Part shown: positions 45,296 through 53,850 of the stretch, piece after piece
How the letters are laid out: each line of letters begins with the position of its first letter
Position numbering within the stretch: position 1 is the stretch's first letter
Source: Pseudomonas sp. PDM18
GTDB taxonomy: Bacteria > Pseudomonadota > Gammaproteobacteria > Pseudomonadales > Pseudomonadaceae
Length of the DNA: 64,000 bases
Assembly (NCBI RefSeq): GCF_014852585.1
Contig: NZ_JACVBX010000001.1
Location: 744,001-808,000, forward strand
Direction of reading: 5' to 3'
Translations under genes and position numbers: made by a program
Notes under the pieces: model-generated
Told to the model about the DNA's origin: nothing
Databases searched by the model: none
The model's input: only the letters and a program-made list of their open reading frames with translations

Positions 45296-47122
45296 ATGAC
45301 TATCCGAGCACCCTTCCCCGCTCCAACACCCTCACCCCAGCCCTCTCCCAGGGGGAGAGGGGACGCTCTGGCGTTGGGTTGCGTGCCGTGCCAGCCGATC
45401 GCTCCGAACAGCTCCCTCTCCCTGCGGGAGAGGGTTGGGGTGAGGGGGCCGCAAGGCCAGCGCAAGTCCGGCGCCGTGCAATGGTCCACCCTGCTGCTGG
45501 GCAGCGTATTGCTGGCCACCACTCCAGCCTGGGCGGCGCAGCCCGCGGCCAAGGCCGAAGCCAGCAGCGCACATGCGAAGAAGACCGACGCCGCGAAAGC
45601 CGAAACCGGCAAGACCGCCGAAGGCGAACAGGCCCCGGCAGAAGAACCGGGCCACACCCAGACCCTCAAGCAATCGGGCAACTACACGGTGACCGCGGCA
45701 CCCAGCGAGCCGCTGCACCTGGAACCGCCCAAGCTGCCCGACCTCACCGGCTACACCGCCGAGGCGGTGGAGAAGAAGATCCAGCGCAACAAGCGCGGCA
45801 AGGCCCACATCGAACGCATGGTCCAGCAGCAGCCGCTGAAGGAATTCACAGGCGGCAAGAACCGTCTCGCCGAATGGGTGAAGCGCCAGCGCCAGATGCC
45901 CCAGGCGATCTTCATCGACGGCGGCTACGTCAACCTCGCCGACCTCGTGGGCAAGTTGCCGAAAACTGCCCTGGAACAGACCGAGCCGGGCGTCTACGTG
46001 GCCCGTCTGCCCATCGTCGTCAGTCAGGGCGCCACCCTGGAGATCGACGGCAAGGTCAAGGAACTGCGCCTGTCCCAGGACCGCGGTGCGTTCCTGGTCA
46101 ACGACGGCAAGCTGTTCGTGCGTAACACCAAAGTCACCGCCTGGAACGAGGCGAAGAAGGAACCGGCGTGGTTCAAGGAGCCCAACGAATTCCGCCCCTT
46201 CCTGATCTCCTGGGGCGGCGCCGAGGCTTACCTGGTGAACAGCCACTTCACCAGTTTCGGCTACAACGCCTCCAAGGCCTACGGCATCTCCATCTCGCAG
46301 TACAGCCCGGGCATGGACAAGACCATGAAGCGTCCTCGGCCCCAGGGCTGGGTGCTCAATTCCACCTTCGAGGACGCCTGGTACGGCTTCTACTGCTACG
46401 AGGCCGACGACCTGGTGGTACGCGGCAATACCTACAAGAACAACATCGTCTACGGCATCGACCCGCACGACCGTTCGCATCGCCTGATCATCGCCGAGAA
46501 CACCGTCTACGGGACCAAGAAGAAGCACGGCATCATCGTTTCGCGTGAGGTCAACGACAGCTGGATCATCCACAACAAGACCTACGACAACCACCTCTCC
46601 GGGATCGTCCTCGACCGTAATTCCGAGCGCAATCTGGTGGCCTACAACGAGGTGTACCGCAACCATTCCGACGGCATCACCCTCTACGAGTCGGGCGACA
46701 ACCTCATCTACGGCAACCAGGTGCTGGCCAACCTGCGCCACGGCATCCGCATCCGTAACAGCGTGAACATCCGCCTCTACGAGAACCTCGCGGCCGGCAA
46801 CAAGCTGATCGGCGTCTACGGCCACATCAAGGACCTCTCCGATACCGACCGCAACATCGACCTCGACCCCTTCGACACCAAGGTCTCGCTGATCGTGGTC
46901 GGCGGCAAGCTGGCCGGCAACGGCTCGGGTCCGCTGTCGGTGGATTCGCCGCTGTCGCTGGAGCTCTACAAGGTGGCCATGCTCGGCCCGACCAAATCAT
47001 CCGGCATCTCCTTCAACGGCGTGCTCGGCGAAAAGCAGGACCAGATCCTGGACCTGCTGGTGCGCCAGCAACGCGCGGTGCTGATCGACCCCGTCGAAAG
47101 CCAGGCCGAACTGCAGAACTGA
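45296..47122 (+). CDS. algG: mannuronan C5-epimerase AlgG, REP pair in frame at 5' end
   Basis: The epimerase domain is intact, with a right-handed beta-helix, DPHD motif (H391 in this numbering) and HIKDLSDTDRNIDL. It converts mannuronate to guluronate in the periplasm. From ATG 45296 (GAGGA, 8-base spacing) the product is 608 residues, about 65 more than usual. The excess is an inverted pair of REP palindromes (45329-45361, 45412-45446) read in frame as a proline/arginine-rich tract before the signal peptide (WSTLLLGSVLLATTPAWA). GTG at 45440 inside the second REP, six bases after GGGAGAGG, would give a 560-residue protein with a normal signal peptide; GTG at 45476 gives 548. The start is therefore uncertain. 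Confidence 0.92.
   Translation: MTIRAPFPAPTPSPQPSPRGRGDALALGCVPCQPIAPNSSLSLRERVGVRGPQGQRKSGAVQWSTLLLGSVLLATTPAWAAQPAAKAEASSAHAKKTDAAKAETGKTAEGEQAPAEEPGHTQTLKQSGNYTVTAAPSEPLHLEPPKLPDLTGYTAEAVEKKIQRNKRGKAHIERMVQQQPLKEFTGGKNRLAEWVKRQRQMPQAIFIDGGYVNLADLVGKLPKTALEQTEPGVYVARLPIVVSQGATLEIDGKVKELRLSQDRGAFLVNDGKLFVRNTKVTAWNEAKKEPAWFKEPNEFRPFLISWGGAEAYLVNSHFTSFGYNASKAYGISISQYSPGMDKTMKRPRPQGWVLNSTFEDAWYGFYCYEADDLVVRGNTYKNNIVYGIDPHDRSHRLIIAENTVYGTKKKHGIIVSREVNDSWIIHNKTYDNHLSGIVLDRNSERNLVAYNEVYRNHSDGITLYESGDNLIYGNQVLANLRHGIRIRNSVNIRLYENLAAGNKLIGVYGHIKDLSDTDRNIDLDPFDTKVSLIVVGGKLAGNGSGPLSVDSPLSLELYKVAMLGPTKSSGISFNGVLGEKQDQILDLLVRQQRAVLIDPVESQAELQN
45329..45446. repeat. inverted pair of REP palindromes (GGGAGAGGG type) inside algG
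   Basis: The left copy (45329-45361) begins CCCTCACCCCAGCCCTCTCC. The right copy (45412-45446) ends GGGAGAGGGTTGGGGTGAGG. They face each other across a 50-base spacer. Single copies of the same element are at 49861-49893 and 59414-59446. Here the pair is in coding DNA and keeps the frame open. Confidence 0.88.
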
Positions 47123-47131
47123 GGACCGACC

Positions 47132-48544
47132 ATGAATAAAATCACCACCAACCTGCTGCGCCTGTCGGGCCTCACCGCCGCCCTGCTGCTCGCCCACCAG
47201 GCCAGCGCCGCCGACGCGCCGAGCTACTCCGCGCAGCCGGCTGCCGGGCTGTGCCCGACCGCCGCCAACAACGCGGCGTACAACACCAAGTACCTGGGCT
47301 TCTTCACCCACCTGGTGCCGGCCCAGGAAGACTGGCTGTTCCGTACCACCTACGACCTGCGCACCGACTTCGGCACCAGCGCCGAAGGCTGGCGCGAGCT
47401 CAAGCAACTGCGCGACGAACTCAAGCGCAAGGGTATCGACCTGGTCGTGGTCTACCAGCCCACCCGTGGCCTGGTGAACCGCGAGAAGCTCAACCCGCAG
47501 GAGAAGGCCAGCTTCAACTTCGAGCTGGCCAAGCAGAACTACCAGGCGACCATCGCCCAGTTCCGCAAGGCCGGTATCTACACGCCGGACTTTTCGCCGC
47601 TGTTCGACGAGAAGGAAGAGCACCCGTACTACTTCAAGGGCGACCACCACTGGACGCCGTACGGCGCCATGCGCAGCGCGAAGATCGTCGCCGAGACCCT
47701 GAAGGAAATCCCCGCCTACAACGACATTCCCAAGAAGGAATTCGAGAGCAAGCGCGTGGGCCTGCTGTCCAAGCTGGGCACCTTCCACAAGGCTGCCGCG
47801 CAACTGTGCGGCAGCAGCTACGCGCCGCAGTATGTCGACCGCTTCGAAACCGAACCGGTGGGCGACTCGGGCGGCGGCGATCTATTCGGTGAAGGCGGCG
47901 ATGCCCAGGTCGCGCTGGTGGGCACCTCCAACAGCGGCCCGGCGTACAACTTCGCCGGCTTCCTGGAGCAATACGGCAAGGTCGACATCCTCAACAACGC
48001 CGTCTCCGGCGGCGGCTTCGACAGCTCCCTGCTGGCCTACATGACGAGCAAGGAATTCCACGACAAGCCGCCGAAGATCCTCATCTGGGAGTTCGCCACC
48101 CACTACGACATGGCGCAGAAGAGCTTCTACCGCCAGGCCATGCCGCTGGTGGACAACGGCTGCGCCGACGGCAAGCCGGCCATCAGCCGCAAGGTCAAGC
48201 TGCACGCCGGCAGCAACGAGGTGCTGGTCAACAGCAGCGCCCTGCCGATCCGCTCGGGCAGCTACACCGCCGACGTCACCTACTCCGACCCCGGCGTGCA
48301 CGAACTCAAGAACACCATCTGGTACATGAACGGTCGTCGCGAGCAGCTGAAGATCGAGCAGTCCAAGGCCGTGGATACCGGCGGACGCTACGTCTTCGAA
48401 CTGCGCAACGACGAGGACTGGTCGAACCAGCAGTTCCTCTCCCTGGAGATCGAGGCGCCGGAAGACATGCCGGCGGGCCTGGAAGTCGAGGCCAAGCTCT
48501 GTCAGACGCCCAAAGCCAAGTCGGCCGACGTGGCCGCCAACTGA
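47132..48544 (+). CDS. algX: alginate O-acetyltransferase AlgX
   Basis: The 470-residue periplasmic protein has a signal peptide (cleavage near HQASAADA), an SGNH-like acetyltransferase domain and a C-terminal carbohydrate-binding module. The catalytic triad is visible as D171 and H173 (KGDHHWTPYGAM) and S266 (VGTSNSG), each three residues before the P. aeruginosa positions. AlgX transfers acetyl groups to mannuronate and is part of the export complex with AlgK and AlgE. It lies nine bases after algG. Confidence 0.96.
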   Translation: MNKITTNLLRLSGLTAALLLAHQASAADAPSYSAQPAAGLCPTAANNAAYNTKYLGFFTHLVPAQEDWLFRTTYDLRTDFGTSAEGWRELKQLRDELKRKGIDLVVVYQPTRGLVNREKLNPQEKASFNFELAKQNYQATIAQFRKAGIYTPDFSPLFDEKEEHPYYFKGDHHWTPYGAMRSAKIVAETLKEIPAYNDIPKKEFESKRVGLLSKLGTFHKAAAQLCGSSYAPQYVDRFETEPVGDSGGGDLFGEGGDAQVALVGTSNSGPAYNFAGFLEQYGKVDILNNAVSGGGFDSSLLAYMTSKEFHDKPPKILIWEFATHYDMAQKSFYRQAMPLVDNGCADGKPAISRKVKLHAGSNEVLVNSSALPIRSGSYTADVTYSDPGVHELKNTIWYMNGRREQLKIEQSKAVDTGGRYVFELRNDEDWSNQQFLSLEIEAPEDMPAGLEVEAKLCQTPKAKSADVAAN

Positions 48545-48562
48545 CGCGAGGGAGTGAATTCC

Positions 48563-49696
48563 ATGCCCAGCCTACGCAAGATCAAGACCCCCGTGGTCGC
48601 CCGCATCGGCCTCTCCATCGCCGTGCTCGGCGCCCTGTTCGGAGGCGAAAGCGCCACCTACGCCGCCGACCTGATGCCGCCACCGGGCTACTTCTCCGCC
48701 GTCGGCGACAAGGGCAGCAAGAAGGACGCCGACAGCTGCCCCACCGCGCCGACGCCCTACACCGGCAGCCTGCAGTTCACCAGCAAGTACAAGGGCTCGG
48801 ATTCGGCGCGCTCGACCTTGAACGTCGACGCGGAGAAAGAGTTCCGCAGCCAGATCAAGGACATCACCGACATGGAGCGCGGCGCCACCAAGCTCATCAC
48901 CCAGTACATGCGCAGCGGCAACAAGGGCGACCTGGACTGCGCGATGAACTGGCTGGATTCCTGGGCGCGGGCCGGTGCGCTGGAAAGCAGCGACTACAAC
49001 CACACCGGCAAGTCCATGCGCAAATGGGCGCTGGGCAGCCTGTCGTCTTCCTACATGCGCCTGAAGTTCTCCAGCAGCCGCCCGCTGGCCGCCTACGGCG
49101 AGCAGTCGAAAGAGATCGAGAACTGGTTCAGCACCCTGGGCAGCCAGGTGGTGCGCGACTGGAGCGACCTGCCGCTGAAGAAGATCAACAACCATTCCTA
49201 CTGGGCCGCCTGGTCGGTGATGTCCACCGCTGTGGTAACCAACCGCCGCGACCTGTTCGACTGGTCGGTGCAGGAGTTCAAGGTCGCCGCCAACCAGGTC
49301 GACGCCGACGGCTACCTGCCCAACGAACTCAAGCGCCGCCAGCGCGCGCTGTCGTACCACAACTACTCGCTGCCGCCGCTGACCATGATCGCCGCCTTCG
49401 CCCAGGTGAACGGCGTCGACCTGCGCCAGGAAAATAACGGCGCCCTGCAGCGCCTGGCCAACCGCGTGATGCAAGGCGTGGACGACCAGGACGCGTTCGA
49501 CCAGAAGACCGGCAACGACCAGGACATGGGCGACCTGAAGGAGAACAGCAAGTTCGCCTGGCTCGAACCCTACTGCGCGCTCTACAGCTGCGCGCCCAAG
49601 ACCCAGGACTGGAAGAAGAAGATGGAGCCGTTCAACAGTTTCCGTCTGGGGGGTGAAGTGACCAAGGTTTTCAACCGTCAGGGGGCGGGGAGCTGA
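48563..49696 (+). CDS. algL: alginate lyase AlgL
   Basis: The 377-residue protein (ATG 48563, GGGAG eight bases upstream; an earlier GTG has no spacing to a ribosome-binding site) has a signal peptide and the PL5 lyase fold. Motifs are [20 protein letters not shown], the catalytic [12 protein letters not shown] and [17 protein letters not shown]. AlgL cleaves alginate trapped in the periplasm. It is followed by an unusually long repeat-filled gap before algI. Confidence 0.95.
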   Translation: MPSLRKIKTPVVARIGLSIAVLGALFGGESATYAADLMPPPGYFSAVGDKGSKKDADSCPTAPTPYTGSLQFTSKYKGSDSARSTLNVDAEKEFRSQIKDITDMERGATKLITQYMRSGNKGDLDCAMNWLDSWARAGALESSDYNHTGKSMRKWALGSLSSSYMRLKFSSSRPLAAYGEQSKEIENWFSTLGSQVVRDWSDLPLKKINNHSYWAAWSVMSTAVVTNRRDLFDWSVQEFKVAANQVDADGYLPNELKRRQRALSYHNYSLPPLTMIAAFAQVNGVDLRQENNGALQRLANRVMQGVDDQDAFDQKTGNDQDMGDLKENSKFAWLEPYCALYSCAPKTQDWKKKMEPFNSFRLGGEVTKVFNRQGAGS

Positions 49697-49729
49697 AGCA
49701 GCGCCCGTCTCCTTGAAAGCGGAACTCCC

Positions 49730-49814
49730 GTAGGGCGCATAACCGCTTGCGGTTATCCGCCGAAGGATCTGGCACGAAACCACGGCGGATAACGCTTCGC
49801 GTTATTCGCCCTAC
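49730..49814. repeat. inverted pair of GTAGGGCG-type repeats
   Basis: Starts GTAGGGCGCATAACC and ends GCGTTATTCGCCCTAC. Each half contains its own inverted repeat. The same family as 7025-7060. Confidence 0.78.
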
Positions 49815-49860
49815 CAGAGCAGAGCGGCAACACCGAGCCATCCGACAACACCGGACGGCC

Positions 49861-49893
49861 CCCTCTCCCACTGGGAGAGGGCTGGGGTGAGGG
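49861..49893. repeat. REP element, GGGAGAGGG type
   Basis: CCCTCTCCC-ACT-GGGAGAGGG is followed by CTGGGGTGAGGG, the same element as in algG and at 59414-59446. Confidence 0.85.
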
Positions 49894-49999
49894 CAAGCCC
49901 TCGCTCCGAAGCAACGGCAACACCACCCGACCCACGCAATAAAGACGCGGGCGGGCGCAACAGATTGAGCACCACATGGGGAGGAATTGGCGGGTTGCC

Positions 50000-50042
50000 C
50001 CGGCCTTTCCTCAAGGCGTCGCGAAGACGCCGGAAGGTCCGG
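50000..50042 (+). repeat. long hairpin upstream of algI
   Basis: CCGGCCTTTCC and GGAAGGTCCGG are imperfect outer arms, and GGCGTC-GCGAA-GACGCC the inner stem. It lies 38 bases before algI with no T-run. Confidence 0.65.
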
Positions 50043-50080
50043 AGCGACTCAAGGTTTGAAGCTCCAGAGAGAGACGCGGA

Positions 50081-51643
50081 ATGGTCTTTTCTTCCAACGT
50101 ATTCCTGTTCCTGTTCCTGCCGGTCTTCCTCGGCCTGTACTACCTGAGCGGGAACCGCTACCGGAACCTCCTGTTGCTGGTCGCCAGCTACATCTTCTAC
50201 GCCTGGTGGCGGGTGGACTTCCTCCTGCTGTTCGCCGGCGTCACGGTCTTCAACTACTGGATCGGCCTGCGCATCGGCGCCGCCGGCGTACGCACCAAGG
50301 CTGCCCAGCGCTGGCTGCTGCTTGGCGTGGTGGTCGACCTGTGCGTACTGGGCTACTTCAAGTACGCCAACTTCGGCGTCGAGAGCCTCAACGAGATCAT
50401 CACCTCGTTCGGCATGCAGCCCTTCGTGTTGACCCACATCCTGCTGCCGATCGGCATCAGCTTCTACACCTTCGAATCGATCAGCTACATCATCGACGTG
50501 TACCGCGGCGACACCCCGGCCACGCACAACCTGATCGACTTCGCGGCGTTCGTGGCGATCTTCCCGCACCTGATCGCCGGCCCGGTGCTGCGCTTCAAGG
50601 ACCTGGTCGACCAGTTCAACCACCGCACCCACACCGTCGACAAGTTCGCCGAAGGCTGCACCCGCTTCATGCAGGGCTTCGTCAAGAAGGTGTTCATCGC
50701 CGACACTCTGGCGGCGGTGGCCGACCACTGCTTCGCCCTGCAGGACCCGACCACCGGCGACGCCTGGCTCGGCGCGCTGGCCTACACCGCACAGCTGTAC
50801 TTCGACTTCTCCGGCTACAGCGACATGGCTATCGGCCTCGGCCTGATGATGGGCTTCCGCTTCATGGAGAACTTCAACCAGCCCTACATCAGCCAGTCCA
50901 TCACCGAGTTCTGGCGGCGCTGGCACATCAGCCTGTCCACCTGGCTGCGCGACTACCTGTACATCAGCCTGGGCGGTAACCGCGGCACCACCTTCCAGAC
51001 CTACCGCAACCTGATCCTCACCATGCTGCTGGGCGGCCTCTGGCACGGCGCCAACGTCACCTACATCATCTGGGGCGCCTGGCATGGCGTGTGGCTGGCC
51101 ATCGAGCGCGCGCTGGGCGTGAACGCCGCACCCCGCGTGCTCAATCCGCTGAAGTGGGCGTTCACCTTCCTGCTGGTGATCGTCGGCTGGGTGATCTTCC
51201 GCGCCGAGAACCTGCACGTGGCCTGGCGCATGTACGAAGCCATGTTCAGCTTCGGCGACTGGAAGCTCTCCGAGCTCAACCGCGCCAGCCTCACCGGCCT
51301 GCAGGTCGGCACCCTGGTGATCGCCTACCTCGTGCTCGCCTTCTTCGGCCTGCGCCAGTTCTACAACCAACCGATGCAGAGCAAGGCGCCCAAGGCCGCC
51401 GCGAAGACCGAACAGGTCGACGCCGACGGCCCGGCCAGCGCCCAGCCGCGCGCTCCGGCCATGGCCCAGCAGGACCCAGCGGCGATCGCCTACTCGCCCA
51501 GCGGCGCCGCCGTCTACCAGCCGCACTGGATGACCCAGCTGCCGGTACTGGCCACGCGCATCGCCCTGCTCCTGCTGTTCGCCGCCTCGGTGCTCAAGCT
51601 CTCGGCGCAGAGCTACTCACCGTTCCTCTACTTCCAGTTCTGA
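50081..51643 (+). CDS. algI: alginate O-acetylation membrane protein AlgI (MBOAT)
   Basis: The 520-residue inner-membrane protein of the MBOAT family has about ten helices. It starts MVFSSNVFLFLFLPVFLGLY. Conserved regions are ISFYTFESISYIIDVYRGDT and LGGLWHGANVTYIIWG with the essential H322, the same position as in P. aeruginosa. It passes acetyl groups across the membrane to AlgJ/AlgX. It begins a second part of the operon after a 384-bp gap. Confidence 0.96.
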   Translation: MVFSSNVFLFLFLPVFLGLYYLSGNRYRNLLLLVASYIFYAWWRVDFLLLFAGVTVFNYWIGLRIGAAGVRTKAAQRWLLLGVVVDLCVLGYFKYANFGVESLNEIITSFGMQPFVLTHILLPIGISFYTFESISYIIDVYRGDTPATHNLIDFAAFVAIFPHLIAGPVLRFKDLVDQFNHRTHTVDKFAEGCTRFMQGFVKKVFIADTLAAVADHCFALQDPTTGDAWLGALAYTAQLYFDFSGYSDMAIGLGLMMGFRFMENFNQPYISQSITEFWRRWHISLSTWLRDYLYISLGGNRGTTFQTYRNLILTMLLGGLWHGANVTYIIWGAWHGVWLAIERALGVNAAPRVLNPLKWAFTFLLVIVGWVIFRAENLHVAWRMYEAMFSFGDWKLSELNRASLTGLQVGTLVIAYLVLAFFGLRQFYNQPMQSKAPKAAAKTEQVDADGPASAQPRAPAMAQQDPAAIAYSPSGAAVYQPHWMTQLPVLATRIALLLLFAASVLKLSAQSYSPFLYFQF

Positions 51644-51659
51644 TCCGGACGAGGCATCC

Positions 51660-52832
51660 ATGACTATCGCCAAACCCCTCCAGTACGCCTACATCGCCGC
51701 CTTCGGCGGGATGTTGCTGGGCCTGGCCGGCTGGTCGCTGAAGGCCTTCCCCAGCTTCTCCGCCGCCGAGGGCACCACCGTGCTCAACGGCAAGCTGGCC
51801 CACGCCTTCGAAGGCCACTACGACGACGAATTCCCCATCAAGCGCCTGGGCACCAACCTCTGGGCCGCATTGGACTACACCGTCTTCGACGAAGGCCGCC
51901 CCGGCGTGGTGATCGGCAAGGACGGCTGGCTGTTCACCGATGAAGAGTTCAAGCCCGCCCCCTCCCAGCAACAGTTGGAAGATAACTGGGCGCTGGTGCG
52001 CGGCGTGCAACAGGAGCTGGAGCGCCGCGGCGTGAAGCTGGTGCTGGCGATCATCCCCGCCAAGACCCGCCTCTACCCCGAGTACGTCGGCAAGGAGCAA
52101 CCCGCAGCCCTGCACGCCTCGCTCTACACCGACTTCCTGCAGCGCGCCCGCCAGGCCGGCATGGCCGCGCCCGAGCTGCTGGAGACGATGGAAAAGGCCA
52201 AGGACAACGGCCAGGTGTTCCTGCGCACCGACACCCACTGGACCCCGCTGGGCGCCGAAGCCGTGGCCCAGCGCCTGGGCGAAAGCATCCGCGCCGGCCA
52301 GGGCGCCGACCTGCCGACCCAGAGCTTCGTCACCGAGGCCGGCAAGAGCGGCGCGCACAAGGGCGACCTGCTGACCTTCCTGCCTCTGGACCCGCTGTTC
52401 ACCAACCTGCTGCCTGAAGAAGACCAGCTGCAGCAGCGCCAGACCCACCCGGCCGAGGACACCGCCGGCTCTGCTGACACCAGCGGCGGCGACCTCTTTG
52501 GCGACAGCACCCAGCCGCAGGTCGCCCTGGTCGGCACCAGCTACAGCGCCAACGCACGCTGGAACTTCGCCGGCGCCCTCAAGCAGGCGCTCTCGGCGGA
52601 TGTCATCAACTACGCCAAGGAGGGCAAGGGCCCCCTGGAACCGATGCTCGAACTCCTGCAGGACGAAGGCTTCAAGCAGAAGCCGGCGCGACTGCTGGTC
52701 TGGGAATTCCCCGAACGCTACCTGCCGATGCACAGCGACCTGAGCCAGTTCAACCAGGACTGGGTGGCGCAATTGCGGGCAGCCGGTAGCCGCGACGAAC
52801 GCCTGGCTTCCAACCAGGCCCCGGCTCACTGA
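51660..52832 (+). CDS. algJ: alginate O-acetyltransferase AlgJ
   Basis: The 390-residue protein has an N-terminal signal anchor (about 8-28) and an SGNH-like domain. The catalytic triad is D191 and H193 (RTDTHWTPLGAEA) and S294 (LVGTSYSANARW). AlgJ is a periplasmic acetyltransferase related to AlgX but without the carbohydrate-binding module. It follows algI by 16 bases. Confidence 0.95.
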   Translation: MTIAKPLQYAYIAAFGGMLLGLAGWSLKAFPSFSAAEGTTVLNGKLAHAFEGHYDDEFPIKRLGTNLWAALDYTVFDEGRPGVVIGKDGWLFTDEEFKPAPSQQQLEDNWALVRGVQQELERRGVKLVLAIIPAKTRLYPEYVGKEQPAALHASLYTDFLQRARQAGMAAPELLETMEKAKDNGQVFLRTDTHWTPLGAEAVAQRLGESIRAGQGADLPTQSFVTEAGKSGAHKGDLLTFLPLDPLFTNLLPEEDQLQQRQTHPAEDTAGSADTSGGDLFGDSTQPQVALVGTSYSANARWNFAGALKQALSADVINYAKEGKGPLEPMLELLQDEGFKQKPARLLVWEFPERYLPMHSDLSQFNQDWVAQLRAAGSRDERLASNQAPAH

Positions 52833-52915
52833 GCAGATACATCCACGGCGCATCGAGCGCTGGAACAGGGCACCACCCGTGCCCATACGAGAAAAAGTAG
52901 ACGGAGGTACACCCC

Positions 52916-53566
52916 ATGAACCGACTGACCATTCGCACCCTGAAGTCGTCCGCCCTCGCACTGGCCCTGGGCGCCGCATCCTTCGGCGCTTTCGCCGGTG
53001 GTGAAGGCGCGCTGTACGGCCCGCAGGCGCCCAAAGGCTCCACCTTCGTACGGGCCTACAACGCCGGCAGCGGCGAACTGTCCGTCAGCGTCGGCAACGC
53101 CACCCTCAACGACATCTCGCCGCTGGGCTCCAGCGACTTCAAGTTCCTCCCGCCGGGCAACTACACCGCCAAGGTCGGCACCCAGAGCCTGCCGGTGAAA
53201 CTCGACCCGGACGCCTACTACACCCTCGTCAGCCAGCCCGGCGGCCAGCCGCGACTAGTGCCCGAGCCGCCGTTCAAGAACAAGCAGAAGGCTCTCGTCC
53301 GTGTACAGAACCTCAGCGGCAAGGCCCTCACCCTGAAGACCGCCGACGGTAAGACCGAAGTGGTCAGCAACGTCGCCCCGCAGAGCCACGGCGACCGCGA
53401 GATCAACCCGGTGAAAGTGAACCTAGCGCTGTTCGACGGCGCGAAGAAGGTCAGCGACCTCAAGCCCGTCACCCTCGAGCGCGGCGAAGTGGTCTGCCTC
53501 TACGTCACTGGCGACGCCGGCAAGCTGAACCCGGTGTGGGTCAAGCGCCCGGTGAAGGCGGACTGA
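52916..53566 (+). CDS. algF: alginate O-acetylation protein AlgF
   Basis: The 216-residue periplasmic protein has a signal peptide (cleavage near GAFAGGEG). It begins the mature domain with GALYGPQAPKGSTFVRAYNA and is built of beta-strands. AlgF is needed for alginate acetylation together with AlgI and AlgJ, possibly as an adaptor. The gap to algJ is 83 bases, and the ATG is preceded by GGAGG. Confidence 0.94.
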   Translation: MNRLTIRTLKSSALALALGAASFGAFAGGEGALYGPQAPKGSTFVRAYNAGSGELSVSVGNATLNDISPLGSSDFKFLPPGNYTAKVGTQSLPVKLDPDAYYTLVSQPGGQPRLVPEPPFKNKQKALVRVQNLSGKALTLKTADGKTEVVSNVAPQSHGDREINPVKVNLALFDGAKKVSDLKPVTLERGEVVCLYVTGDAGKLNPVWVKRPVKAD

Positions 53567-53850
53567 TCCATGCGCCGGCGGATGCTGCACTGCCACTCCC
53601 ATCCGGAGTGCGGACGAGGCGCCACACCTCCCGCCGGCACGAACTGCCTGCCCTTCCCTCGGGGAGGGTCCTGGGGCGCACCGGCAACTGACGCGCCCCG
53701 CTCCACCCAGAACAACAAGACCGGCTAAGCACCGGCAGAAGAACCCGTGCGCCGCAACGACGGCAAGCACAGGAGAGGTCACCCAAACCGCACGCCGGCC
53801 CGCATGACGTGGACCGGCCAACAGAACGCAAACGCTTTAGGAGAAACCCG
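53567..53850. other. algF-algA intergenic region
   Basis: 284 bases with a GC-rich inverted repeat (CCCTCGGGGAGGG near 53654). A 41-codon frame starts at 53570 but has no convincing support. It is unclear whether algA has its own promoter here. Confidence 0.5.

Larger units (their letters stand above)
49697..50080. other. repeat-filled gap inside the alginate operon (algL-algI)
   Basis: The 384-bp gap holds an inverted GTAGGGCG element (49730-49814), a REP copy (49861-49893) and a long hairpin (50000-50042). No gene was seen. A clear promoter was not found. Confidence 0.7.

Noticed and set aside
45315..45450. Possibility that the inverted repeats in algG form a CRISPR or IS end
   Set aside because: The copies are REP-type palindromes also present singly at 49861 and 59414; there is no transposase, no regular spacer array and no target-site duplication that I can see.
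53570..53695. 41-codon frame after algF (MRRRMLHCHSHPECG...)
   Set aside because: No clear ribosome-binding site and a biased composition; it lies over an inverted repeat.
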